DNA of 64,000 bases from an uncultured Winogradskyella sp. (GCF_947496485.1 NZ_CANMCZ010000004.1:62001-126000); one strand, 5' to 3'. Shown: positions 43,303 through 51,534, counted from the first letter of the stretch. A program made the numbers and translations. The notes: generated from the letters alone by a model not told the origin.

Positions 43303-43806
43303 TTATTTAATTCCTACGGATTCACTTCTTTTTTCTAAAAGAATTGTGTTACGCCAAATTCCGTTCATTTGCCCAATCTTTTCTCTATAGCCAACTTTTC
43401 TAAATCCAAGTTTTTCGTGAATGATAATACTTCCTTTATTTTCAGGGAAGATTCCAGCTTGTAATGTCCATATACCATTCTCTTCACTTTTTGAGATCAA
43501 TCTTTTCAATAATTGCGTTCCTATCTTCTGTCCCGAAAATTTTGATGACACATAAACACTCACTTCTGCAACCCCTCCATAAACACAACGAGAAGATACT
43601 GGTGATAATGCTGCCCAACCAATAATTGTATTGTTTATTTCTGCAATAATTCTACATTCTTTTATATGTGCAGAATTCCATTCTTGCCAATCTGGAATAT
43701 TGGTTTCAAAAGTAGCGTTACCTGTATCAAGTCCTTCTTGGTAAATTTTGGAAACGGATTCCCAATCTGTTTCCTTTAATTTTCTGAATATTAGTCGGTC
43801 GCTCAT
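43303..43806 (-). CDS. GNAT acetyltransferase, phosphinothricin N-acetyltransferase-like
   Basis: The start at 43806 (MSDRLIFRKLKETDWESVSK) was chosen over one ten residues upstream because homologues begin there. The 167-residue product has the PAT-type features YQEGLDTGNATFET, VSVYVSSKFSGQKIGTQLL and AGIFPENKGSIIIHEKLGF. These proteins acetylate phosphinothricin or methionine sulfoximine-like amino acids. A metabolic role is assumed. Confidence 0.88.
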   Translation of the reverse strand: MSDRLIFRKLKETDWESVSKIYQEGLDTGNATFETNIPDWQEWNSAHIKECRIIAEINNTIIGWAALSPVSSRCVYGGVAEVSVYVSSKFSGQKIGTQLLKRLISKSEENGIWTLQAGIFPENKGSIIIHEKLGFRKVGYREKIGQMNGIWRNTILLEKRSESVGIK

Positions 43807-43859
43807 GTAATTGTATTTTTTTACAGTCAACTTCATTTCTTCGTTTTCCTATTTATCTC

Positions 43860-44348
43860 TTATTGTTGGCTGCAGTTGTTTAAATCAATTCTTAATTTCG
43901 GTCCTTTTTGTTTGAATCCATTTCTTTCATAAAACTTAATAGTTTTTGGCCATTCTTCGGCATTTGGAGCTCCAACTTCAACCTTATTCCAGTTCATAGA
44001 TTTCGAGAAATTAAAAACATGATTCAATAGTAATTTTCCAATTCCATTAGACCTTGAGTTTCTATCTACATAAAATTCTGTAATTACTCCAAAGTCACCA
44101 CCATTATATATGGAAAATGATTCTGCAACTGTTATTAACCCTTTTGGATTATTTTCTGAATCATAAGCAATAAATGCTCCGTAATTGGTTCTTTTAATTA
44201 AGTTTCTTGTTGTTTTTTTAAGTTTAGTTTTATCTACAATAAAATTGTTATTGTTTTTATTATTGAGGTCAATTAATAATTCGACAACTAAGTCTGTGAC
44301 TATTTTTTTTTCATTAATAGTCGCTTTTACTATTTTTATTTCACCCAT
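43860..44348 (-). CDS. GNAT-family acetyltransferase
   Basis: This protein has 162 residues from the start at 44348 (MGEIKIVKATINEKK); a longer frame begins at 44375. The acetyl-CoA site is EFYVDRNSRSNGIGKLLLNHV, and the late KFYERNGFKQKGPKLR closes the fold. The substrate is unknown. Its last codons (CAGCCAACAATAA on its strand) resemble the junction elements, so the gene end and the repeat may overlap. Confidence 0.86.
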   Translation of the reverse strand: MGEIKIVKATINEKKIVTDLVVELLIDLNNKNNNNFIVDKTKLKKTTRNLIKRTNYGAFIAYDSENNPKGLITVAESFSIYNGGDFGVITEFYVDRNSRSNGIGKLLLNHVFNFSKSMNWNKVEVGAPNAEEWPKTIKFYERNGFKQKGPKLRIDLNNCSQQ

Positions 44349-44425
44349 TTTTTTGTTATTGTAGCTAATGCACAATGATAATTTGTCGTCGTCTCCTTAC
44401 TATAACAAACGATGTTACCTGGTGT

Positions 44426-44447
44426 TAGCCTTTGTTTAGCCTTTGTT
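44426..44447. repeat. 11 bp tandem duplication beside a junction element
   Basis: TAGCCTTTGTT occurs twice in direct succession in the gap after a small-protein gene. The adjacent CGATGTTACCTGGTGTTAGCC is a looser match to the junction repeats. It looks like a recent slippage or duplication event at a junction. Confidence 0.5.
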
Positions 44448-44459
44448 TGTCCTTAAGTA

Positions 44460-44801
44460 TTATATTTCATCTATTACTGAGTGACCTTTTGATTCGTCTC
44501 CTGATGTCCATTCCCATGATTCATGAAGGCGTATTTTTCCATTCTGCATAATTTCAGGTTTTGAAAAGCAAATCCCAGTCATTAATTCTCCTTTAGCGTT
44601 GACTTGATGATAACGCATTTCTATATTTCCGTTTTCATCTACTAATCCGATGAGATGGCCATTTACTATTTTACCACCTTTATATTCGGATGTTAAAATG
44701 TTTCCAGTTTGTTTATATTCAAAAATGGTTTCTTCTGTAGTTTCTCCGTTTTTAGTATTTTGAACGGGTTTAAATTTTTTATTGTTATAGTTAATTTTCA
44801 T
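44460..44801 (-). CDS. Small conserved-type protein of unknown function
   Basis: This soluble protein of 113 residues has a regular strand pattern of the MORN-like or lipocalin-like kind (NILTSEYKGGKIVNGHLIGL; NIEMRYHQVNAKGELMTG) ending KIRLHESWEWTSGD. Such proteins are often labelled 'n-acetylglutamate synthase' in automatic annotation, but nothing here supports that enzyme. It is another member of the acetyltransferase-rich run. Confidence 0.7.
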   Translation of the reverse strand: MKINYNNKKFKPVQNTKNGETTEETIFEYKQTGNILTSEYKGGKIVNGHLIGLVDENGNIEMRYHQVNAKGELMTGICFSKPEIMQNGKIRLHESWEWTSGDESKGHSVIDEI

Positions 44802-44844
44802 ATTGCTTTACAGTTTTACTTACGTTTTTGACAACTGTAGATAT

Positions 44845-45354
44845 TCAGATTATTTTCTTTTGAAAATAACATACTTCTCCCTCTTTATAATGGTCTGGTA
44901 ATCCATCGGTATTTTCAATTTCTTTTGTTCCTAAAAACTTGAAACCTAGTTTTTCATAATGACTAATTAAGCCTTTATTTAGTCCGACTGTGTCCATTCT
45001 AATAAATTTTAGGCTTTTATTTTTTCCAAATTCATTCGCCCAATCAATTAATTTTTTAACTAAATTTTGACCTCTAAACGAAGGATTTGTAGCTATTCTA
45101 TGAATATAAAGGGAAGGTTCATTGTTTTCATTTCCCCAAATTAATTCGTCATTGAGAGTTGTGGCCCATATACACGCAATTTGTTCATTAATCAATAACT
45201 TCCATTGCCTATGTTCTTCTATTTCATTTAGAATTAATTCTTTCGGAAACTCAGGCCAATAAACTTGATTTTTTGATTTCATATACTGCGTAGCTATTCT
45301 GTATAATTCAAATATTTTAGGGACATCTGTTAGTTCACTATTTCTTACTGTCAT
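44845..45354 (-). CDS. GNAT-family acetyltransferase
   Basis: This 169-residue protein begins VRNSELTDVPKIFELYRIA and has the CoA site IHRIATNPSFRGQNLVKKLI followed by SHYEKLGFKFLGT. Substrate unknown. It is separated from the next PNPOx-like gene by only 20 bp and probably belongs to the transcription unit that starts at 47604. Confidence 0.88.
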   Translation of the reverse strand: MTVRNSELTDVPKIFELYRIATQYMKSKNQVYWPEFPKELILNEIEEHRQWKLLINEQIACIWATTLNDELIWGNENNEPSLYIHRIATNPSFRGQNLVKKLIDWANEFGKNKSLKFIRMDTVGLNKGLISHYEKLGFKFLGTKEIENTDGLPDHYKEGEVCYFQKKII

Positions 45355-45374
45355 AAGTTTTCGTTTAACGGCTG

Positions 45375-46043
45375 CTACAGCGAGTTCTTATTTTGCTCAT
45401 AATAATTCAAAACATGTTTTGAAATTTCCATTTGTTGAGGCAAGCCTTTATCAGCAATTGGGTATTCCGCTATTTGCTTTAAAGGTACTAAACCAGCCCA
45501 AACGTCTAAATCATAATCTTCTGGCTCGTCGGCAACTCCAACATCTCTTATTTTTGCAGAAGCGGTTTCAATGGTCATTTCAACTACTAATGTTCGTTCT
45601 AATTCTTCTTTGTGCATTGGTCTAATACCATCCCAACGGCCTTTCATCATATGTTCCATAAAACAAAAAAGAGCTGCGTCTTTTTCTTTTGGATCTTCGA
45701 GATTTTTAATAGAACCAAATAAAGTTGCGGAGCGATAATTTACAGAATGATGTAAGCCAGAACGTGCTAAAACCAAGGCATCTAAATGCATAACGGTCAT
45801 ACTCATTTCTTTGGCTTCTAATAACGCGAGTAACATTCTGTTGGCTTGTGAGCCATGCAAATAAATTTTATTGTCTTGTCGCCCGTAGGCCATTGGTAAT
45901 GTAATTGCCCTGCCTTTATAGACATAACTTACATAACCAATAAATCCTGCATCTAAAATGGTGTTGATTTTTTCAACATTGTAAGTTGCTCTAATTTTTC
46001 CGCGTTTTACTCTATTTAATTTCGATTTCGAATAGGCTTCCAT
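45375..46043 (-). CDS. Pyridoxamine 5'-phosphate oxidase-family (NimA-like) flavoprotein
   Basis: This 222-residue FMN-binding split-barrel protein shows GFIGYVSYVYKGRAITLPMAYG, then KIYLHGSQANRML, the pattern of the NimA/PNPOx-like branch, with SGLHHSVNYRSATLFG after it. Members reduce small molecules or oxidise B6 vitamers. A divergent MocR regulator, itself a PLP-binding protein, lies 1.6 kb upstream and may control it, which would fit a B6-related role. Confidence 0.85.
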   Translation of the reverse strand: MEAYSKSKLNRVKRGKIRATYNVEKINTILDAGFIGYVSYVYKGRAITLPMAYGRQDNKIYLHGSQANRMLLALLEAKEMSMTVMHLDALVLARSGLHHSVNYRSATLFGSIKNLEDPKEKDAALFCFMEHMMKGRWDGIRPMHKEELERTLVVEMTIETASAKIRDVGVADEPEDYDLDVWAGLVPLKQIAEYPIADKGLPQQMEISKHVLNYYEQNKNSL

Positions 46044-46045
46044 GT

Positions 46046-46561
46046 TTATATATTTTTTGAGAATACTATATTGTCATAGCTTTTTCTGCTTACTATGAAG
46101 TTTATGTTTCCAACGTTTTGAAATTCATTTTTTTCATAGAATCTAATGGCTCTTTTGTTTTTTATGTAAACCGTAAGCCAAATCGTATCTAACTGTAATG
46201 CCTTAGCTTCCTTTTCAACAAAAGTTAGAAGTTGTTGTCCAATTTTTAAGGGTATAAATTCATTGAGGATGAAGATGCGTTCTAGACGACAATTGTTTTG
46301 AGAGGCAACACTTTCTTGTTCTTCGTTTAATACTAATTTTGCATAACCAACAGGTAAATCATCGACATAAATGATATAGAAACGATGCTTTGGGTTGTTT
46401 ATGTCTTGTTTCGTTTTAGAAACTGAAAAATTAGCGTTTAAGTAGTTTAATAGATTGTTCTTATCATCTATATAATGACCATGAGATTCAGCCCATGTTA
46501 CTCTTCCTAAAAGTGCTAAAACATCTGTATCAGCTTCTTTGGCTAGTCTTATGTTAATCAT
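46046..46561 (-). CDS. GNAT-family acetyltransferase
   Basis: This 171-residue acetyltransferase starts NIRLAKEADTDVLALLGRVTW and has the CoA site LERIFILNEFIPLKIGQQLL and the C-terminal RAIRFYEKNEFQNVG, resembling spermine/spermidine-type GNATs. Its start overlaps the end of the small membrane protein gene by 8 bp, and it is 2 bp from the next gene downstream, so translation is coupled. Confidence 0.88.
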   Translation of the reverse strand: MINIRLAKEADTDVLALLGRVTWAESHGHYIDDKNNLLNYLNANFSVSKTKQDINNPKHRFYIIYVDDLPVGYAKLVLNEEQESVASQNNCRLERIFILNEFIPLKIGQQLLTFVEKEAKALQLDTIWLTVYIKNKRAIRFYEKNEFQNVGNINFIVSRKSYDNIVFSKNI

Positions 46562-46790
46562 AGTTCTCTTTTTTAATTCGTAAACGTCTTATGTGGTAGC
46601 CATGTAGAAATACAGCAATAGTGCATCCTACAATTATAGGAGTTGCGATAATTAATACGCCGTATATAATGTAAATTACATTAGCGATTAATGAGATTAG
46701 CCTTAGCTTATATTCACCTTTAGTAGACATTGAATATAAGTTTATGACTAAACCTCCGTAACCAATACAATCAATCAAAAATGGACTCAT
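46554..46790 (-). CDS. Small three-helix membrane protein, possibly PQ-loop or YgjV-like
   Basis: This protein has 78 residues with three hydrophobic segments (FLIDCIGYGGLVINLYSMS, LRLISLIANVIYIIYGVLI, IIVGCTIAVFLHGYHI) and a basic tail. The layout resembles half-transporters of the SemiSWEET type or the YgjV family, but the diagnostic PQ motif is absent. It overlaps its downstream neighbour by 8 bp and lies 3 bp after the zinc-ribbon gene, so it is clearly part of the operon. Confidence 0.7.
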   Translation of the reverse strand: MSPFLIDCIGYGGLVINLYSMSTKGEYKLRLISLIANVIYIIYGVLIIATPIIVGCTIAVFLHGYHIRRLRIKKENYD

Positions 46791-46793
46791 ATA

Positions 46794-47084
46794 TTATCTT
46801 CTTTTTGGTGAAACATTTTTAAATTGATCTGAATTTAGTTTTGCTTTTTCTAAATCTTTTGGTTTGAATATTTGTTTGGTTGAAGCTGGATATAACGTGA
46901 TTTCTTTTTGTGGTCTTATTGGACGTTCAACAAAATTTCCACTGCAACTCGGACATACATTTTCAAAGATTTCTAGAGCACATGTTTTACAATATGTACA
47001 TTCAAATGAACAAATCATGGCTTCAGTTGAAGTGTTTGGTAAATCTTTGTTGCAATGCTCACAATTAGGTCTTATTTCTAGCAT
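46794..47084 (-). CDS. Zinc-ribbon protein of the DUF1272 type
   Basis: The start at 47084 (MLEIRPNCEHCNKDLP) was chosen, since the longer frame overlaps the upstream gene and adds an unlikely N-terminus. The 96-residue product carries CEHC...CSFEC-TYCKTC...CPSC, the metal-binding knuckles of DUF1272. The function is unknown; a structural zinc role is expected. It follows the DinB-family gene directly. Confidence 0.85.
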   Translation of the reverse strand: MLEIRPNCEHCNKDLPNTSTEAMICSFECTYCKTCALEIFENVCPSCSGNFVERPIRPQKEITLYPASTKQIFKPKDLEKAKLNSDQFKNVSPKRR

Positions 47085-47085
47085 A

Positions 47086-47604
47086 TTATAAATAGTTGTT
47101 TTGTATGACTTCCATATGCCAAATATCATGACCTATAACAGTAAAAGCGGCAGCTCTTGCAGACATAGGATATCCGCTAGAATTGCCTACAAAAGACAAG
47201 TCTTCATCGGATAAACTATTTAGCAATGAAATGGAGTGCTTGCGATTTACTGTAAATTCAGTCAATAAATCATCTATGGACTTATTATCAGCTTCAGATG
47301 GTTTTATGTATACATCTTGATCATATCCTGCTAAGGCAGTTTTATCTCTCCTAGCAATTCTAAAACAGCGATACATAAAAATACGTTCTGTATCTATTAA
47401 ATGTTGAAGGACTTCTTTTATAGTCCATTTTTCGGGTTGATAACGGTAACTCCATTTGTCTTTAGGTATGGATTTCAAAAAATCAATTAGTGCTATTTCG
47501 CCATCCGCAAATCCTTTTCTAAGATCAGTTTTATTAGATAACTTATCGATATATCTTAAGTAATAGTCATCAAATTCTGATGGATTTAAATCTAATTTTG
47601 TCAT
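47086..47604 (-). CDS. DinB-family four-helix metalloprotein
   Basis: The start at 47604 (MTKLDLNPSEFDDYYLRYID) was chosen because the longer frame would place its ATG over a -7 promoter box. The 172-residue protein has the DinB/YfiT arrangement: WTIKEVLQHLIDTERIFMYR gives the first His, and VIGHDIWHMEVI the HxxxH pair. Members act as thiol-dependent S-transferases. It leads the operon that diverges from the MocR gene. Confidence 0.88.
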   Translation of the reverse strand: MTKLDLNPSEFDDYYLRYIDKLSNKTDLRKGFADGEIALIDFLKSIPKDKWSYRYQPEKWTIKEVLQHLIDTERIFMYRCFRIARRDKTALAGYDQDVYIKPSEADNKSIDDLLTEFTVNRKHSISLLNSLSDEDLSFVGNSSGYPMSARAAAFTVIGHDIWHMEVIQNNYL

Positions 47605-47622
47605 TTTGTATGTTTTATACTT

Positions 47623-47684
47623 CAAAAATACTATATTGGTGGACTAACATAATCATCCAGAATAAATATTATTAATAGTCCAGA
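47623..47684. promoter_or_regulatory. Divergent promoter region with possible MocR operator
   Basis: On the minus strand TATTTTTG (47623-47630) is a -7 box for the DinB-led operon. Two direct repeats TCCAGA lie at 47656-47661 and 47679-47684, 23 bp apart, about two helical turns. GGACTA/TAGTCC (47641 and 47676) forms an inverted pair in the same space. MocR-type regulators usually bind direct repeats, so this is the best candidate operator. Confidence 0.4.
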
Positions 47685-49165
47685 TGTTTCCGTTTAAAAC
47701 CAGTATTAAATTCGATAGAGAGTGCAATCAAGCCTTGTATTTACAATTATCTAATCAAATTATTCAATTAATTAAAAATCAGACTTTAGCTCCCAATACT
47801 AAATTACCAGGTAGTAGAACTTTGGCAGAACAGTTAGATGTGCATAGAAAAACAATTGTTGCGTGTTATGACGAGTTGCTGCTGCAAGGTTGGGTAGAAA
47901 GTATTCCTAAAAAAGGAACTTTTGTACATAGTAGTTTGCCTGTATTAGAGCAGCAAAAATTAGACAACGCTGTAGTTTCTGATTTAAAAAATAATACGGG
48001 TTTTTCTTTTTACAAGTATCCTATTTTACCTAAAAAGGCTCCAAAAAAGGACAGAACCATTATGTATTTAAACGATGGAGTTTCGGATGGACGCTTAACT
48101 CCAATTGATGAAATTGCCAGAACCTACAGAAGAGTGTGTTCCAAAAAAAACGTGTTCGATCATTTGTCTTATGGTTCTACGTATGGCAATGATACGTTGC
48201 GAGACGTTTTAGTTGATTATTTAAACACCACTAGGGGTTTACATATTACTAAAGACAATGTGTTGATTACGCGTGGTAGCCAAATGGGCATTTGGTTGTC
48301 GTCGCAACTATTGTTTCAAAAAGATGATATTGTTGTAGTCGGAAACACCAATTACGGAGCTGCTGATGCTACGTTTTTAAACCAACATGCAAAACTAGAA
48401 CGCGTTATGGTAGATGAACATGGCCTTTCTACGAGAGACATTGAAAACCTATGTAAACGCCAACAGATTAAAGCTGTTTATGTTACATCGCATCATCATC
48501 ATCCAACCACAGTAACGCTTTGTGCAGAACGAAGAATTCGTCTGTTGAATTTAGCGAAGCAGTATAATTTTGCCATTATTGAAGATGACTACGACTATGA
48601 TTTTAATTACAATCACGCTCCGATTTTACCTTTAGCAAGTCACGATAACAACGGAAACGTCGTTTACATAGGTTCTGTTTGTAAGACGGTAGCTCCAGTG
48701 TTTAGAATTGGGTATTTAATTGCGTCTAGAGACTTTGTAGATGAAGCCTCTAAATTAAGAGGCTATGTAGACCGGCAAGGGGATGCCTTATTAGAATTAA
48801 CTTTTGCGGATTTTATAAAATCTGGTGATTTGGATCGGCATATTCGTAAAGTGATGAAAATTTATAAGCAAAGGCGCGATTTGTTTTGTAAACTTTTAAA
48901 GGATGAATTAGGTGATTTTTTTGCCTTTGAAATTCCTAAAGGAGGCATGGCAGTTTGGACAAAATTGAATCCTAATTATTCTTGGGAAACTATTTCTGTG
49001 GTTGCACGAAACTATAAATTAGAAATTGGTGACTGGCAACGTTATGATATTGAAAAATTAAATCATAATTGCATAAGAATTGGTTTTGCAACATATAACG
49101 AAGAAGAGATTTATGAACTAATAAATAGATTTAAGGAAATATTTAATGAGATTAAAACTAAATGA
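47684..49165 (+). CDS. MocR/PdxR-type transcriptional regulator (GntR wHTH fused to aminotransferase fold)
   Basis: This DNA-binding regulator has 493 residues. Residues 13-80 are a GntR winged helix (LYLQLSNQIIQLIKN...LPGSRTLAEQLDVHRKTI). The rest is a class I aminotransferase-like domain with IIEDDYDYDF and the PLP lysine in SVCKTVAPVFRIGYL. Such proteins sense PLP or an aminotransferase ligand and control vitamin B6 or amino acid genes. The divergent operon includes a PNPOx-like protein, a plausible target. Confidence 0.92.
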   Translation: MFPFKTSIKFDRECNQALYLQLSNQIIQLIKNQTLAPNTKLPGSRTLAEQLDVHRKTIVACYDELLLQGWVESIPKKGTFVHSSLPVLEQQKLDNAVVSDLKNNTGFSFYKYPILPKKAPKKDRTIMYLNDGVSDGRLTPIDEIARTYRRVCSKKNVFDHLSYGSTYGNDTLRDVLVDYLNTTRGLHITKDNVLITRGSQMGIWLSSQLLFQKDDIVVVGNTNYGAADATFLNQHAKLERVMVDEHGLSTRDIENLCKRQQIKAVYVTSHHHHPTTVTLCAERRIRLLNLAKQYNFAIIEDDYDYDFNYNHAPILPLASHDNNGNVVYIGSVCKTVAPVFRIGYLIASRDFVDEASKLRGYVDRQGDALLELTFADFIKSGDLDRHIRKVMKIYKQRRDLFCKLLKDELGDFFAFEIPKGGMAVWTKLNPNYSWETISVVARNYKLEIGDWQRYDIEKLNHNCIRIGFATYNEEEIYELINRFKEIFNEIKTK

Positions 49166-49201
49166 CCAAAAGACTAATTTTAATATGTCTTTAGCTTACA
49201 G

Positions 49202-49327
49202 CTATTTTATAATAAAATCATCTTCATCTTCATAGGTCTTTAATTCTTCTATTAAATAATGTGATGAGAATATCTATTTAAATCGTCTCTTTGTTTTAAT
49301 ATTTCTGGTATTACGATTACTTTTCAT
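49202..49327 (-). pseudogene. Interrupted small reading frame, possible decayed short protein
   Basis: On the minus strand one frame reads MKSNRNTRNIKTKRRFK, a TAG, then IFSSHYLIEELKTYEDEDDF-IIK and a final stop. Both halves look like real protein (basic start, acidic end), and a neighbouring frame fills the middle with QRDDLNRYSHH. It may be a small gene broken by a nonsense or frameshift change, or chance. It lies in the 167 bp between the MocR gene and the protease-like gene. Confidence 0.35.
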
Positions 49328-49332
49328 GAGTT

Positions 49333-50319
49333 TCATTTCGTAATCACTATAAATTCTTCTGCTTTTGTATCAAGTATCAAAGTACTCTCATTAAACGGCT
49401 GATTTCCAAGCCAGCCACCAATTCTTGTAAAAGGAGTTACCAAAGGTTGAGACCAAGAGTACATGTCAACATAGCTAACACGTTTTAAACTTAATTGGGT
49501 GTTTCCAATGCCAAATAGCTTGTCACTAGTTTTACTTCGAATAGGAATACTGCTTTCCCAGCTTTTTGCATCGTAATTAATTTGTTTAGTACTTTCTTTC
49601 GTATAGTCGTCAAATCGACTTTTTATGGTAATTAATCCAAAAGCACTGCAACCAGAATCATAAAGAAATTCATAATCTTTATTATCTAAGGTTACAGGTA
49701 GCATAATACGTCTTCCTATATAATCGAAAGATTTGAACTCTGGTAATTCTGTCATCCAATCTGGACGCTGATTAAATAACTGTATTTTCTGATTTTTAAA
49801 ATCAATTGACGTAATGCGATTCTCCATAAAATCACTACCAATAGTTCCTATGCCTATTCTGCTTATAGTATCGTTTCTATTAAAAGAGTGCCCATAATTA
49901 GGGTATATTTTAATCATAGACGCTTTTATATGATTATCACCGAACATAAAATCTAAGTGTTCTACATAACGTGCATCGTCTTTTACGACTTCTTTTATAT
50001 CTAACCCCATATTACGTAAAGATTTTAAATTGTTTTCATAGATAAACGAGTCGTAGGCTCCTGTATCGAATTGCATATAGAATTGATGTGCGAAGCCTTT
50101 TATTTTTAATGGAATTATTAGAGCAGCCTGGGCTTCATAAATACCAGCTATAGAATCTCCAGCCCAATCAAAATGAATAGGTTGAGACCCAAAAGTATAG
50201 TCTAAGTAGTTCGATTTTTCTCTAAAGATGGTGTTGTTAAATTTCCAAATCCCGATAGATGCAACGATGACAAGGAGAACAAGAATGGTGAGTAGCGTGT
50301 AACCGATTTTTTTCTTCAT
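49333..50319 (-). CDS. Membrane-anchored aspartyl-protease-like protein
   Basis: This protein of 328 residues has an N-terminal membrane anchor (KKKIGYTLLTILVLLVIVA). The mature part holds two pepsin/retropepsin-like catalytic motifs: MQFDTGAYDSFIY (DTG, about 104) and FLYDSGCSAFGLI (DSG, about 222), as expected for a two-lobed aspartic protease. The flap and hydrophobic-hydrophobic-glycine elements were not clearly seen, so activity is uncertain. It is probably periplasmic. The next gene upstream encodes a small lipoprotein. Confidence 0.7.
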   Translation of the reverse strand: MKKKIGYTLLTILVLLVIVASIGIWKFNNTIFREKSNYLDYTFGSQPIHFDWAGDSIAGIYEAQAALIIPLKIKGFAHQFYMQFDTGAYDSFIYENNLKSLRNMGLDIKEVVKDDARYVEHLDFMFGDNHIKASMIKIYPNYGHSFNRNDTISRIGIGTIGSDFMENRITSIDFKNQKIQLFNQRPDWMTELPEFKSFDYIGRRIMLPVTLDNKDYEFLYDSGCSAFGLITIKSRFDDYTKESTKQINYDAKSWESSIPIRSKTSDKLFGIGNTQLSLKRVSYVDMYSWSQPLVTPFTRIGGWLGNQPFNESTLILDTKAEEFIVITK

Positions 50320-50405
50320 GATTAATGATTTTTGATATGATGAAATTGTATGAACTTAAATAAAGCTCAGTCTCTAATGTAATATTAAAAGTGAGAGCAT
50401 GGACA

Positions 50406-50786
50406 TCACTCCTTTCTTTTACCATTGGTAATATAGCTTGCTCCTGGTCCTAATGTTTCGCCTTTAAATTCGTCATTGGTAAATACACCTTTAAATTCAA
50501 AAATTGTACCCTGAACATCAAATTCGCAAGACATCACTCCATTTTTTAAAACGAGGTTTCTCATATCAAATTCACCCATCATAGACTTAAGCTCTCCTGT
50601 AAATAGTCCTGCTTCATTTTTTGTAATAGTCATGCTTACAGGCACGTCTCCTTGAGGTGTCCCTTCAGCAATAAGACTCCAGTCACCTACAAGTTTATCA
50701 TCGGTATTAATAGCAGTTTTAGCAGATCCGCAGCTTAATAGTAAACCAGTAAGAAGGAAGATGTAAATAATGTGTTTAGTTTTCAT
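50406..50786 (-). CDS. Small lipoprotein of unknown function
   Basis: This 126-residue precursor has a clear lipoprotein signal, YIFLLTGLLLSCGSAKT. The mature part shows a lipocalin-like alternation (LVGDWSLIAEGTPQGDVPVS, AGLFTGELKSMMGEF, GTIFEFKGVFTNDEFKGE), seen in many small Bacteroidota lipoproteins without known function. It precedes the protease-like gene on the same strand, separated by 86 bp. Confidence 0.75.
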   Translation of the reverse strand: MKTKHIIYIFLLTGLLLSCGSAKTAINTDDKLVGDWSLIAEGTPQGDVPVSMTITKNEAGLFTGELKSMMGEFDMRNLVLKNGVMSCEFDVQGTIFEFKGVFTNDEFKGETLGPGASYITNGKRKE

Positions 50787-50888
50787 AATAATAGATTTTT
50801 TAATTGATTACTACGAAATAAATACAATGCGTTGAGATATGGTGACTCAGAATACCGCCAATTTTACGACAATTGACTATTTATGGTC

Positions 50889-51473
50889 TTATATAAAGCG
50901 AAGTGGACTATTTAGAAAGTTGAAATTATTGCGTTGTAATTTCATTGCAATACGGCAAACAATAATGATATTAATTACATAAGCTAAAAACAAAACCATT
51001 AGAATTATTGGTGTGTTTGAGAAAAATGTACGACCAATAAAAGGGGAGAGGCATAATAGAATAGAAAATATAATCCACCAAATAATTTGAAAATTGATAA
51101 TACGCCTTCCAACTTCATCAACCAGCTTTGATTTTCGATTTTTCCACCAAAGTATAAACGGAAAAATGAGGTTTCCGAATGGAATTCCTATAAAAGCGAG
51201 TATCGATAAATTAATAAGTTGAATCGAGGTTTTTTCAGATGCTTGTGCTTTTCCAATATTCTGAAATTCTTCTTTTAGCAATTTAGGTTCCATTTTAAAA
51301 ACATCAGCGAGTACTTTTAAAGTATGGCCTTTAGGCTCTGTATTGTTACATTCTAAACGCTGAATAGTCCTTAACGATAAGCCACTTGTGCTAGCTAATT
51401 CAGCTTGTGTAAATCCTAATTGCTCTCTTATGTTTTTAATGATTTTCAAAGTGTCTTTGTAAAAGTTACACAA
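50889..51473 (-). CDS. XRE-family regulator with membrane helices
   Basis: This 194-residue protein has an N-terminal helix-turn-helix of the Cro/CI type (LGFTQAELASTSGLSLRTIQ, residues 19-38) followed by three hydrophobic helices from about 85 onward (LINLSILAFIGIPFGNLIF; FQIIWWIIFSILLCLSPFIG; ILMVLFLAYVINIIIVCRIA). A DNA-binding protein tethered to the inner membrane is predicted, a common Flavobacteriia design in which the membrane part may sense a signal. The target genes are unknown. Confidence 0.85.
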   Translation of the reverse strand: MCNFYKDTLKIIKNIREQLGFTQAELASTSGLSLRTIQRLECNNTEPKGHTLKVLADVFKMEPKLLKEEFQNIGKAQASEKTSIQLINLSILAFIGIPFGNLIFPFILWWKNRKSKLVDEVGRRIINFQIIWWIIFSILLCLSPFIGRTFFSNTPIILMVLFLAYVINIIIVCRIAMKLQRNNFNFLNSPLRFI

Positions 51474-51534
51474 CTAATTTAATGAAAGAAAACGTTTTCT
51501 TGAAATTTTTAAGTCATTTTAGAATAATATTGCG

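Noticed and set aside
37469..47604. The accessory run as a prophage or conjugative element
   Set aside because: No phage structural, integrase, relaxase or transposase genes were seen; only the junction repeats hint at mobility.
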